A stretch of 64,000 nt of DNA, from positions 1-64,000 of the forward strand of contig JAHQRK010000057.1 of NCBI GenBank assembly GCA_019828595.1. Direction: 5' to 3'. The notes beneath the pieces were generated by a model that was not told the origin of the DNA, ran no database searches, and saw nothing but the letters and a program-made list of their open reading frames with translations. This document shows, one piece after another, positions 19,563 through 30,139 of the stretch. Made by a program: the position numbers and the translations under genes. This stretch comes from Aphanomyces cochlioides. Its lineage: Eukaryota; Oomycota; Saprolegniomycetes; Saprolegniales; Verrucalvaceae. The number at the start of each line of letters is the position of its first letter. Position 1 is the first letter of the stretch.

Positions 19563-20195
19563 TTAGCCCCAGTTTCACATCTTGAGTAAGAAATTTGGAC
19601 AGAACACATCTAGAATAAGAAAATTGGGACCATGGGACGATTACAAACCTTGTCAAGTTTACTGGAGTTCAAACTTTGCCAGTAAGTTTTTTTGCCAAAA
19701 TCTGCAAAACGTGGATCGTATCGACAAGGGGGTCCTCTATCAGTGTATTCCAAAGAGATGTTGTAGCCTTCAACAAAAATCTCAGTCAGAACTACTGTAG
19801 TCTCCGACAAACTCGACGAGAGTTTCACTGGAGCATAACGTCACAGGCCTAGACACATGGATAGAGCAAATTCGAAGATGGGAAGAACCACTAATCATCC
19901 AGACAATGCTCATTTTTTTGAGTGAATACTATCGCTAGGAAGGCTACGCGTACTGAATACTCCTATTGATAGTAGCAAGGATAGGCGAGAGCACCTAGTA
20001 AGATGGCTGCGTCATGGTGTATATACGGTTTCCATAACGAGCTGCAGCGCAAGCTCGGATGCGTATTGTCCCCTCTCGCATCCAATTCAAGATTTCATCC
20101 ACGATCATAATACTACGTTGGAAGTGTCGTTCAATCTGTGTCAAGGGAACCTGACATTCAAACACGTTGTGACAACCACGCACCGCTTTTCTACC
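19563..20195. repeat. Right half of the unknown repeat (copy A)
   Basis: Nearly identical to 27325-27920 apart from a 35-40 base difference at 19590-19640. The match ends at TTTCTACCGTA in both copies. A minus-strand open frame ends at 19995 (27718 in copy B) and includes IERHFQRSIMIVDEILNW; it is open in both copies but has no family I recognise. Confidence 0.85.
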
Positions 20196-20201
20196 GTATG
20201 T

Positions 20202-20249
20202 ATATGAGTGGCCCATTGGGTAGCCCGGGTAGCTCTGGTCGGTACAGTC
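20202..20249 (+). pseudogene. 3' part of a secreted protein gene, split by element 3 (left piece)
   Basis: Reads YMSGPLGSPGSSGRYS, the C-terminal repeat of the gene at 4676-5311. The remaining codons up to the stop TAG (25904-25906) lie on the other side of element 3, after the duplicated CAGTC. The 5' part of this gene is missing; upstream is the unrelated repeat ending at 20195. Confidence 0.85.
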
Positions 20250-20548
20250 TGATCCGTGCCCAGGTCTTCGCGTGGGAAGGGCTGGGTTGCGCACACGATG
20301 GTGAATAAGGAACTGAATTACGCTTAACGAAACTTTCAGACTACAACTAGCATACGCGTGCTCGGACACACAATCAGCACGCGTACAGCTACAGATCGTG
20401 ACGTTGAGAAAGCATTCAGGAACATTCAGACGTGCAATCGACAGGACATGTATGTTATCCGGAGAGCCGGATAACAAGTCTTCTAGACTTTGGATGCTGC
20501 TGATTCATCCAAAGTCTCTTGTTGGTGGACGACCAAGCTACCAGAACA
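20250..20548 (-). repeat. 3' LTR of element 3
   Basis: 299 bp. Contains the near palindrome TTATCCGGAGAGCCGGATAA (20456-20475), which is also in the other LTR. Confidence 0.93.
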
Positions 20549-20557
20549 CGGCCCCTC

Positions 20558-21151
20558 CTACAGAAGGCGGCGCACACGGGTCCTGCGGCGAAGACGAGGT
20601 GGGGCAGAAGATTCTCTGTCCCTGTCAATGGGCTGAAAGCCGTTGTCCACCCAACCATGCGTACGATGGGCTTGTGAGCGGTGAGGTGTGTTCAGATGGG
20701 CACCACTTGGTTTGCTGGCACGACGACTTGTAGACGAGACCCCTGGCTTCGGAAAGTTGGTGCGTCGAGGCATGTTGGTTTGTTGCTCTTCAAGTCCATC
20801 AATTTGCAATTGCATCTGAATGCTGGCACGTTTCATTGCCTCGTGGACGTTGGAAAGGTGCATATTTTGGCGGAAAAACGCCTTAACCAAAGTAGGCACG
20901 TCTTCTATGAGGTTTTCAATCGGTTCCCACGTAGACTCGGCGTCTTCCAATCCCATCCAATGCACAAGCAGAGCAAACGATTCGCCTTGGGGCTTCAGAG
21001 CAGAAATCGATCGTACGCAGTGTCCACCTTCGGTAAATCGTGCATAATTCATGATATCTTCTGTGACATTGTATTTTGCTTCAGCATAAAAGCATAGCCG
21101 ACTTGCATGGTGTGTCGACTGAATTTTCGGAGGCGTGATATCTTCTACCAC
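20558..21151 (-). pseudogene. Chromodomain end of element 3 pol
   Basis: LLVHWMGLEDAESTWEPIENL (about 20895-20960) is a chromodomain, which in chromoviruses steers integration to modified histones. It is preceded by a fragment of the integrase C-terminus. A long tail with Arg/Ser/Pro follows. The link to the integrase core at 21181 is broken by a deletion plus frameshift. Confidence 0.8.
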
Positions 21152-21180
21152 AAAAATCCAATCGGAAAGGGCTTGAACAA

Positions 21181-22150
21181 TTACTTTTGGACCACGGCGT
21201 TGTCATTTCTGAAGTGAGCCCCTCGGTCAGTAACCCAAGTAGTGACAGTGCCAAACATACTGAACCAGTGACAGAGACTGGACGCGCAGTTGGCAGCTGT
21301 GGCGGCGTCAAACGGTTGCAACATACGATATCCAGAGGCGTCGTCTTTGAGAACAAGGACGTACTTGTGACCTGTTGTTCGGTCTACCGGCAATGAGAGA
21401 TAGTCGAAATGGAGTAATTCATTTGGACGGGTGGCATGGAGCTGAGTTCCCAGTGGGCGAGGCATCATTCGTCCCCGGACCGATAGGCATTGCAAACAGC
21501 GGCCCACAAATTCCGTGACTTCATTGTCCATGCCGTCCCAGACATATAATTCCTTGAGTGGGGCAAGGGTTGCTTGGACGCCACGATGACCTGACAATCC
21601 AGCATGCGCGACAATACGCAGACGATGTTTGAGGTCCAGCGCAGTAGGTGGAATCCAGATACGACCGACACCGTTGCAGAAGCAACCTTTTGATGGGAAC
21701 CATGCGACATCTGAAGGGAGTTGCGAAGTGGCTTCGTTGCTCGCAGTAAACACCTCTTGGGCCTGTGCGATATCTTCCCATGATGGCCATTCAAAATCGG
21801 CAGCTTGGAGGGGCGCAGCCGGAGGTAGAGATAGCACGTTGATGGGAACGTTGGGCCTGCAATTTTCTGGTGCACCAGTTGATATGCCGCGTCGGTTTTG
21901 ATGCGACATTGGTGAGGGGGCAAGATCATGTTGACTTTTGGCTTGTGCAGCATCTTCTGAGCACCCAATCATCTTGTCCGCGACGTTCACTGTGTGCCAC
22001 CGGGACAACATGTCCGCCCATACATTGTTCTCACCAGGGATGTGGATAATGGCGTACTTATAGCCGGACAAAGTCATCGCCCATCGTTGGAGGCGATCAG
22101 CTTGGTGCCGTTGCATGCCAGAATCGGTGGCCAAGAATTGAATAGATACG
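21181..22150 (-). pseudogene. Integrase of element 3, lacking the third catalytic acid
   Basis: Zinc-binding HAGLSGHRG ... CLQCLSVRG (about 21625-21480), then LHFDYLSLP (first Asp, about 21410) and VTDRGAHFRN (second Asp, about 21215). The frame then stops. The segment that should hold the catalytic Glu is missing, so this integrase cannot work. Upstream residues (HIPGENNVWADMLSRW near 22040-22000) are the end of RNase H. Confidence 0.85.
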
Positions 22151-23710
22151 CCAAGTTGCGATGGTCCGTGTAGATTGTAAATCCAGTTGGTCGAAGGAGG
22201 ATATATTCGAGTCGTTTGCACGACTCGACGATGGCAAATGCTTCTTTGTCGGGTATGGGCCATCGACTGCTTGCCCCAGCAAAGCGCCCACTGAGGAAGG
22301 CAAGCGGTTTGTGTCGTTGTTGATGCAGTGGCAGGGCTGCGTCCTCGGGTGGGATTTGAGTAACGACAGATCCCCAAAAGTCTTGCGAGGCGTCGGCAAA
22401 CAAGCTGACGATGGCGTCGTCACTAGGGTGTGCCAGTGGAACCATGTCGAGCAGTGCTTGTTTCACAGCCGCGAAACACGCGTCATGAGCAGAAGACCAA
22501 CCAAACTGAGATAATGACACTTTGTCCAACTTCTTTTGCTTCCGCGAGCCAACAGAACGTGCGACTGCCTCAAGTAGAGCCATGAGGGGAGCCACGAGCT
22601 CGGAGAACGAGGGCACATGCGAGCACATCCAGTTAGCGCAACATAAGAATGTTTGGAGTTGCCCGGCTGTAATCGGTGATGGCATCTCGACGAGACCGGC
22701 AATTCTTTCGGGGCAGTGTGCAATGCCTTCACCCGACACAATCTTCCCGCACCATTTGGCTGATGTGAGAAAGAATGAACACTTCTTGGGATGCAACTTG
22801 AGCCCAGTTTTCGCACAAGCGCGTAGCACGGCCTCGAGCACGTCGAATAGTGCATCAACAGTTGGAGCGTAACCCAAGATATCGTCGAGCCAGGCAAGGA
22901 TTCCTCTGTACATGATATCCTTGAAAATCAATTCGACCGTAGCTTGGCAATAGCCCACGCTATCATAACCGCCCATCGACACCCGAGTTGGGTATACATG
23001 CCGCGGTGAGTCATGATGGTGAAGAGCTCTTGGCTAAGCGTACCAAGAGGCAACTGCCAATATCCGCGGAACCAATCGAGGGTAAAAAAGTATTGGCTGC
23101 CAACAACCAAACCCATGGCAACCTCAAGTTGTGGCATGGGCCACTGGATTGGCTGCGTTCTGGCGTTGACAGCTCGGGTGTCCACCGTCATACGATATGA
23201 CCCGTCTTGCTTGGGCACAATGCGAGGTGGACTCGCCCATCGACTGCTGGTGTTGATGTATACCAGGCCAGCCGATTCTAATTCGCTCAAATGCTGGTCC
23301 AGGTAAGCTTGATGGGCTGGAGGATAACGGCGAGCCGAGCAATGCACTGGCGTGGCGCCTTGTCGGAGACGCACTTCGAGTGGTGGAACTTTGACAGGCG
23401 GGTCAATACCAAATCCAAGACGAAACACGTCCTTGTATTGCTGAAGCAATGCTCGGAGACGCTGCAAAGGCACGCTTGGGAGGCCATTCGCTGTTGCATC
23501 GTTAAGTCGTTCTTCGAGGAGCTCGGCAACCTGAACTTCGTCGTGGGCGACCAAATTAGGTAGTTCGACGTGGCTCTGATCTCCGAGGTGTGGGGTCATT
23601 TCCAGCGCTAAATTGGGCGCCAATGCGGGAGGCACAGGCGAGACGTCATCGAATGGGCATTCGTGGGAAATGGAATGCGCTCCAGTCACTGCGACCCCTT
23701 GTGAAAGCAC
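22074..23710 (-). pseudogene. RT and RNase H of element 3
   Basis: Two overlapping frames. The first (23710-22928) has SSRWASPPRIVPKQDGSYRM and FFTLDWFRGYWQLPL. The second (22982-22074) has the catalytic AWLDDILGY (about 22893) and RNase H with FADASQDFWGS (about 22405) and YTDHRNLAYLF (about 22170). A one-base deletion near 23000 (ACCCAAC, where the old copy at 57.8 kb has the intact frame) separates them. The close match to 57618-58250 shows the two elements are one family. Confidence 0.88.
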
Positions 23711-24213
23711 CTGCTAATTCGGAAGTGGACAGATCCCACTCCGATGTAATTGCGCGAGCCGTTTGAAGAAGTGCAGGGAGCGAATACCCCAACCGTTCTA
23801 TAACTGGTCGAGAGATGATAAGCCTTGGGTCAGGGGAATTGTCTTTGACCACCCACGCAGATAGATATCGCAAGATCAATGGACCAGCTGAGGTCACCAG
23901 CTCGACGCGATCCAGTGTGACTTGCTCTGACACTTCGATCGAGGTCCCGGCAAATGGTGCCAAATGTTGTGGAGTAAGATGTCGAGAGGCATGGGGTGTC
24001 AGATGATTGAATAGCTGTCAGCAAAGCCCGATTGATGATTGTTGCATCGGCTCCGCTATCCAGCAATACACTTTCCAGAGAGATCGACGAGCCCACGACG
24101 GCAGGAACGCTGCTGCCGACGGAATTGGGAGTGGTAGCTCGGGCCATAATAGCGTCGATGCGAGGGCGCTTATTGCACGAACCGGAATGATGGCTCCACC
24201 GCAATGATCGCAC
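23646..24213 (-). pseudogene. Aspartic protease of element 3
   Basis: LLDSGADATIINRALLTAI (about 24075-24020) is an intact retropepsin active site (DSG). The rest of the domain continues in another frame (23963-23646), with RLIISRPVIERLGYSLP. It overlaps the end of gag in a different frame. Confidence 0.8.
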
Positions 24214-25334
24214 ACGCTTTGGAAACGCACAGTTGGGCCGTCATTTCGCCTTACTGGTAGCATAGATGTCGACGCCTTGGGCTGAACGACCTTGTCATCT
24301 CGTACGCCGTCTCCACGGCCTCCACGTCCACCTCGTCCACCGCGTCCTCCCTGGGGACCACGGCCACCACGAGACGGGGTTGTTTCGCTGCTTCGCGCCG
24401 AGGATGTCATTAAATGAGCGGGTCGGGCAGGCGGGGGTGGGCTATTCGCTCGTATCGAAGTGTCACGCGTTGGTTGGGCAGTTGGAAAGTTTACCCGCTG
24501 AATTGTTTGGACTCGCTGAGTAGGATCGGGTCTTTCCCAGCGCATAAAGGACGTCAATGCATCTTCTAACCATTCGACGAACTTCATCAAGTCGGACTTC
24601 AAGGATTTGTTTTGTTGGCGCCCCAATTCATCGCACACTGTAGCTTTGAACGTGGGCGGTGCAAGAGCTGCCACCAAGTAGCCGACAACGCGTTTCTGCT
24701 CCGTTTCGAGGAACGATTCCATGGACAGTTGCTCCAACTGGATTGTCAATTGGTGTAACAGCTTTGCTACTCGACTGGGAGCGTTCGTCAACGATGTATT
24801 GAGGCGAAGGTTTTTCATCGCCCTGTCCACACGGGCGTAATCAATGATACCAACTTCATTAGCCTTGTGGAAATATTCTCGCCATTCCTGCTCCGATATT
24901 TGATCGGCAGGCTTCCGTAGTTCAAATTTAGCAATTGTTCGACGGCGAACATCAGATACACAAGCGCCCACCGGCATGACGACGGGATAATAACCAAGTT
25001 GATGCAATGAGGCGCATTGAAACCAGTATTGATGGTACGCTCGCATAAATGCTTTCTTCTCCTGAGACATTGTGCCATTGTAAGTCGGGGGTGTAGGAGC
25101 AGTTGAAACAGCTTGCAGGCGTTACGATGCAGACGCCGCTGACGGAACGTCACCGCGAGGCTGGGGTCCATTGACATCGTCGCTCTGATCGACTTGAGGG
25201 GGAATTTCAGGAGGGTTGACATGGTCGTGCTCTCGAATCGGAGAAGGCACGCCCATTGATGCCACAGCAATCGAAGGACGTTGCTGGGTGTCTGCAAAGG
25301 GTCCATGCTGGTACACTTCCGGCGTGAAGGGCAC
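24200..25334 (-). pseudogene. gag of element 3
   Basis: N-terminal Pro-rich part (25334-25125) ends at an in-frame TAA (25124-25122). The main capsid part runs from 25070, and an Arg/Gly box with several RGG/GGRGG units lies near 24370-24300. A nucleic-acid-binding knuckle CDHC followed by SHHSGSC begins near 24215. The frame must change exactly within this knuckle, because CDHCGG is in the gag frame and SHHSGSC in the protease frame. This could be a true gag-pro frameshift site or a mutation. Confidence 0.75.
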
Positions 25335-25578
25335 TGCAAAAGTTCGGTTATCCAGTGATAACCCCCAAAAGCATATGACAGTGCAATGTCGGACGGACGG
25401 GGTGTAGCAGCGACCGGGCCTTGGGTAGCAGCTACTTCATCGTCCACATCGCTGGCGTCGCCATCACTGAGGCCAAGCCAGGAGCGGGAGAGGCCATTGC
25501 ACCGAACAATCGACTGACTATCGATTGGCGGTGTTCTTGAGATTGCTGAGATCCTTCCATTTTTGAGAAAACTAGTTT

Positions 25579-25869
25579 TGATCCGTGCCCAGGTCTTCGC
25601 GTGGGAAGGGCTGGGTTGCGCACACGATGGTGAATAAGGAACTGAATTACGCTTAACGAAACTTTCAGACTACAACTAGCATACGCGTGCTCGGACACAC
25701 AATCAGCACGCGTACAGCTACAGATCGTGACGTTGAGAAAGCATTCAGGAACATTCAGACGTGCAATCGGTAGGACATGTATGTTATCCGGAGAGCCGGA
25801 TAACAAGTCTTCAAGACTTTGGATGCTGCTGATTCATCCAAGCTGGTGGACGACCAAGCCACCAGAACA
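25579..25869 (-). repeat. 5' LTR of element 3
   Basis: 291 bp, ends TGTTCTGG...GGATCA on the minus strand. Directly followed on + by the target duplication CAGTC. Confidence 0.93.
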
Positions 25870-26015
25870 CAGTCGTCAAAGCTCGAGTGGCCGTCGGTCA
25901 ATTTAGGCGTACATGAGAGTCGCAAGCGTTGGAGTACATTGAACACATCAGCTGCACACGTTTTTCATAAGACTCAATGTATTTTCCTTCTTTTTATCCT
26001 TCCGAGATCTAGACA
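25870..26015 (+). pseudogene. 3' end and 3' flank of the secreted protein gene split by element 3 (right piece)
   Basis: Codons up to TAG at 25904-25906 complete the SSSGRRSI-type C-terminus seen at 4676. Bases 25907-26010 then match the 3' flank of that gene (4675-4570, opposite strand), including the TTTTTATCCTTCCGAGATC stretch. Confidence 0.85.
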
Positions 26016-26402
26016 GGGCCTCAAAGAGCATGCGTCGTGTAGCAAAGACATCTATCCTTATCTTTCTTGTCGCCTTTTGCGAAGTGGAGGCGAAATGAAT
26101 TACTAGGTCTACTTTGCGCTAACCCCATCGTGACGAAGACCAAGTGTCTGCTCCTCTCTGGGGCCGATCGCATATTCTGCAACGCTTCAAGGGGGAATTG
26201 CTTTCGTCATTGTTCATATCGACTCGACCAAGAGTTGAGTAGATTGTCTGTGTGAAACGCATCCAACCAGCCCTTGCTACCTCAATATGCATCGATTGGC
26301 GTCATCGCGCTATGCACTGTTTTCTGGGATGCAATGTCTTGTATTGAAAGGATCGACGTGCAAGTACCCCAGACGCGCATTCGCGGAAGAGGAAGGTTGG
26401 GC
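26016..26402. other. No supportable gene
   Basis: Unique-looking DNA. Short frames only, none with a recognisable motif. Confidence 0.5.
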
Positions 26403-26581
26403 CTACTGACGTTGTTGACCTTGATGGCTACTGCTGCCACCACGGCTTAGATACGAAGATTGTCGACTCCAGAGGTCATGCGGACTTTTTTGTTCACCCG
26501 CATGAAGGGCGAGTCTTGGTGAGGTTGGTTCAAAGCCACGGTGGCAGATACAGCAAGCGCAAGGAAAGCGAAAAGACGCAT
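26403..26581 (-). pseudogene. Truncated secreted protein gene
   Basis: ATG at 26581 gives the signal peptide MRLFAFLALAVSATVAL, followed by NQPHQDSPFMRVNKKVRMTS, almost identical to the gene at 31593. After NLRI an in-frame TAA (26447-26449) ends the frame at 44 residues. Beyond it, in another frame, RGGSSSHQGQQ is the start of the repeat region of the relative. A lost segment of a few codons plus a frameshift explains this. The homologous upstream region (about 26600-26900) is kept. Confidence 0.82.
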
Positions 26582-26599
26582 GGGACTCAATTCTTGAGG

Positions 26600-26616
26600 G
26601 CAATTTGTCAATGCCA
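26600..26616 (-). promoter_or_regulatory. Core promoter motif of the 26403-26581 gene
   Basis: GGCATTGACAAATTGCC about 19 bases before the ATG. Same position and near-same sequence as before the other family members. Confidence 0.5.
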
Positions 26617-27039
26617 CGGTTGTGTATCGTGAATCCAAATACAACAAGCAAGCGCCACAGCCTCTCGAAGCATTCCGAGAAGGATGAAGTTGGGACAAAT
26701 CGAATGCTTTGATAACGCAATGGAGTTGACGTGTTCCAGTTGTTTCTTACCCTGACAACAATACGATTTTGAACAGGAACACTTCGTTGCGAATCCTTGA
26801 AAGTGGATGCGAGGGAGATAGGTCGCTTTTGACACCGATTGACCAAAACAATCTATCGAGTCCATGAAGATCAAGGATAAAGAATCCGACTGCATCCTCG
26901 TCGTTGAGCAGAGCAATCGAGAAACTCGTTTGGGGATATGATGCGTTGTGCACCCATCTCAGTGCGACCGATTGTGTGACTCACTCACCTCACGCAGCCA
27001 TGCGGACATAAAGTCATTTCGTGTGGGATGATGATGGTA
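26617..27039. other. 5' flank of the truncated secreted protein gene
   Basis: No gene. The stretch near 26795-26820 (minus strand: CGCATCCACTTTCAAGGATT) matches sequence found upstream of 31593 (about 31326), at 29838 and at 34080, so it is a shared upstream element of the family. Confidence 0.5.
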
Positions 27040-27920
27040 TCGCTTTAGCCGACGACGCCGCGAGGAGCAACAGAACGAAAATATTGCTCGTCGTCGGCCA
27101 GTCGTCGTTAAACCCACTTTGGCGTGGCTTGAATATCTTGGTCGTTCATGTGTGTGGTGACATGGTTTTCACATTCTCTACCAGGTCACAGCGCTCGTCC
27201 TCTGGACAACCGGTGGGTGACCACTGGTCACGCACCTCACGAGGCATATGTTGACGGAAAATCCATGCACAGGGGCCATTACAGTCTTGACTGATGAGCA
27301 TGTACAATATTTCCTGGTCATTTTTGCCCCAGTGTCACATCTTGAATACGAAATTGGGACGATTACAAACCTTGTTCAAGTTTACTGGAGTTCAAACTTT
27401 GCCAGTAAGTTTTTTTGCCAAAATCTGCAAAACGTGGATCGTATCGACAAGGGGGTCCTCTATCAGTGTATTCCAAAGAGATGTTGTAGCCTTCAACAAA
27501 AATCTCAGTCAGAACTACTGTAGTCTCCGACAAACTCGACGAGAGTTTCACTGGAGCATAACGTCACAGGCCTAGACACATGGATAGAGCAAATTCGAAG
27601 ATGGGAAGAACCACTAATCATCCAGACAATGCTCATTTTTTTGAGTGAATACTATCGCTAGGAAGGCTACGCGTACTGAATACTCCTATTGATAGTAGCA
27701 AGGATAGGCGAGAGCACCTAGTAAGATGGCTGCGTCATGGTGTATATACGGTTTCCATAACGAGCTGCAGCGCAAGCTCGGATGCGTATTGTCCCCTCTC
27801 GCATCCAATTCAAGATTTCATCCACGATCATAATACTACGTTGGAAGTGTCGTTCAATCTGTGTCAAGGGAACCTGACATTCAAACTCGTTGTGACAACC
27901 ACGCACCGCTTTTCTACCGT
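27040..27920. repeat. Unknown repeat, copy B (uninterrupted)
   Basis: Matches 7130-7315, 7900-7986 and 19563-20195, and so shows the state without element 1. At 27318-27330 it reads TCATTTTTGCCCC where the filled copy has TCATTTTAG, element 1, TTAGCCCC. No gene recognised. Confidence 0.85.
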
Positions 27921-27985
27921 ACCGCCTGCAGTCGTCGCGCTTGCTTGTTGTGCTTGATTTTTTTACGACGGACAACCACCCCGTT

Positions 27986-28004
27986 TTCCATTGTGCAAAT
28001 TGCC
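27986..28004 (+). promoter_or_regulatory. Core promoter motif of the 28024-28269 gene
   Basis: TTCCATTGTGCAAATTGCC, 20 bases before the ATG, fitting the oomycete initiator consensus. Confidence 0.65.
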
Positions 28005-28023
28005 ATCAAGGAGTATGTCTGCC

Positions 28024-28269
28024 ATGCGTTTGTTGACTTGCCTAGCGCTTGCTGCCTTTGCCGTGGTGACGGCCACGAAATCTCGCGAAAGCTCTCCTAG
28101 CCGGGGCAATTGGCGACCTCTTCCTCCTGATGTGGCGGAGAGCATGCGGAGACATCGAGAACGTCAGGCCCAAGAGGTGTCACCCCCTCGAGACCGTACT
28201 TGGCGACCTCTCTCCGTTGATTTGGCTGAGAATATGCGCCGGCACAGAAACAAGAGACAAAATCAATAG
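28024..28269 (+). CDS. Small secreted protein with a duplicated Trp-Arg-Pro module
   Basis: 81-aa predicted secreted protein of unknown function. ATG at 28024 was preferred over the in-frame ATG at 27991 because it gives a clean signal peptide (MRLLTCLALAAFAVVTA) and sits right after the initiator motif. The mature part is two copies of a module: NWRPLPPDVAESMRRHRERQ and TWRPLSVDLAENMRRHRNKR, separated by a short linker. It is very basic and has no Cys in the mature part. The frame is intact and the gene is apparently complete. The signal peptide and promoter join it to the neighbouring family although the mature part differs. Confidence 0.75.
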   Translation: MRLLTCLALAAFAVVTATKSRESSPSRGNWRPLPPDVAESMRRHRERQAQEVSPPRDRTWRPLSVDLAENMRRHRNKRQNQ

Positions 28270-28705
28270 CCGTCGCCGTTGGGTCAGCTCTGTTGAAGAC
28301 ATCTTGGCTGCATACGCAAGTGGTCTTTGCAGACGGAATCCGTAGACGAATTTCAACTTTGCATTAGCTGTAATCACCTTCGAATACACCTCAAGTCCCT
28401 TCACTTTGAAACACTATTTACTCCGCAACTTCAGAGTTGGCATGACCCTACTGCCCCAGTGCTGATCCGAGAGTCGCCCTCCATGTCTGAAATTGTTTAG
28501 GTCAGAATATGCACACCTCATTGCCACCAGAGGTACCAGAGCAAGGCATACGCTGCGGTTGTTTGAAAAACTCTTGAGTCGAGCGAACTGGATGCGTGGT
28601 TGCTTGGATTTCATGAAAACAAATGCTTTCAATGTTATATATTTGCAGTGGACGCGCGATTTCAGTGGGTTGCGTCGGAGACTTGCCGCCTGGGGTAGCA
28701 AGATC
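28270..28705. other. Intergenic, no gene seen
   Basis: Part of 28590-28705 on the minus strand resembles the 3' flank of the gene at 31593. Otherwise nothing recognised. Confidence 0.5.
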
Positions 28706-28975
28706 TAAGGCGACACTGGGGAGTAGTCGCTGACGTCGACTTCGTGTTGTGGTGGGCGAGGGAGGGGATGGCCTTGTTGGCGGTTGTTTCCTTGTCGACG
28801 TGGAGGGCTCTGTTGGCGACGTGCGGGGCTACGTTGACGTCCATTCGGTGGGAGAGGGAGGGGGTATCTTGGATGATTGGGACCAAAACGGTTGCGGATG
28901 GTGGTTCTGGACTTGGAAGGAATCCGGTGATACTGCGGCCAACATTGACAAGTGGTCGCTCCGCACGGTTCTCAA
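28706..28975 (-). pseudogene. Secreted protein gene fragment with PLPLPPNG repeats
   Basis: Minus-strand frame open from about 28975 to TAG at 28708-28706. It contains YPLPLPPNGRQRSPARRQQ, a PRRQGNN stretch and HPLPRPPQH, the Pro/Arg/Gln repeat style of the gene at 31593. No signal peptide or ATG precedes it in frame, so the 5' end is lost or lies behind an unrecognised intron. Confidence 0.65.
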
Positions 28976-30139
28976 CTTGGCCAGCTCGATGACTCCCACC
29001 GCCAGCGAAAAAGCCACCGCCATCTGCGACTCGAATGGCGAGAGTCTTACTACGTCGACCCAGCTCCAGCTTATTTCTTCCATATAAATTGACGGATATA
29101 GTTTTTCGTACACAGTCAATATCAAGACGTCAACTTGCTCTGCTTGAGCAATGGATGCCCACACCGTCTTGACGAGCCTCAAATAGCCTTTCTTCGTTGC
29201 TTTGTCTTCAGACCATCAAATCTTCATTGTCAGAGAACTAGCGGCACTTCGTTAGTGTGGTGCTGTCATGGAAGATTGGATCAATTCAAAATTACAAGTT
29301 TGTATAATGAATGGTCGATATTGATATTTGTGTCCAATGGATGGATGGTCAAGGTGTCCCTGAGCAACTTGTCCCCGAAATCACGGACAAGTGTAGAGTT
29401 TTGAGTGGTGTGGCATAAAATTTTGAAGGAAAGTTCGGGTTTTGACAAACATGTGAGCAGAACGGGACAATTTGCAAAACCTCTCAACATCCAACATGGA
29501 AAATCCTGAACTGGATGGGGGGAGGGCAGCACAGATGGTAGCTTGCCATGCATTCCGTTGTGAGACAGGCAGACAGCGACTAAGTCGTGCTACGTGAAGC
29601 TACAAGCCATCGCCTCCAATCTTGATAGCCATTTGACGTTGTGACCCCTTGAAAAGTCGCCATAAGTCCCTCATGAGGGTTCTTTGTGCCGTGACGCTAT
29701 AAGAGCACGATTTCATACTTGGCGAAGTGGAATACATTACTTGCATGGACCTTTCACACTTGTCCCGCGTTGACAGAGAACATGTGTTGTGAGTCGCAAC
29801 ACAAAGCACGGGAAGCTTGCATGTCTTCTGTCCCTCGCATCCATTTCAAGATTTTCCCTGGCTCAGTGCAGCCCCAACCTCTTCCACAGAATGGGAATCA
29901 CCATGGTTTCCAGCGACAACAGAGCCGAGTGGTCTTACTCAAGGCTACAACAAGGACAACAATCCACCAACCTGTTCGATTACCGTTGTGAAGTCGAGCG
30001 TCGTTGTTTGCGCAACGCGAAGAATTGTTAGTTCCAGCCGCGTAGTACATTGTAAAGACCCCTCCCGCAGAAGAGCACGACTGTATGTTGTCAACAGACA
30101 CATGACTTCCTCGACCACCGATGAGGCTCCTTGGCAACG
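28976..30139. other. Degenerate flank of the secreted protein cluster
   Basis: No supportable gene. At 29836-29860 the CGCATCCATTTCAAGATTTTC element recurs, as found upstream of other family members. Confidence 0.45.

Larger units (their letters stand above)
20250..25869 (-). mobile_element. Chromodomain-type Ty3/gypsy retrotransposon (element 3)
   Basis: LTRs at 25579-25869 (5') and 20250-20548 (3'), TG...CA ends, flanked by a perfect CAGTC duplication (20245-20249 and 25870-25874). LTRs differ by a few substitutions and one 8-base indel. Order on -: gag, protease, RT, RNase H, integrase, chromodomain. Inactive: an in-frame stop in gag, frame changes at gag/protease and in RT, and loss of the integrase part with the third catalytic acid. 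It sits in the last exon of a secreted protein gene. Confidence 0.95.
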
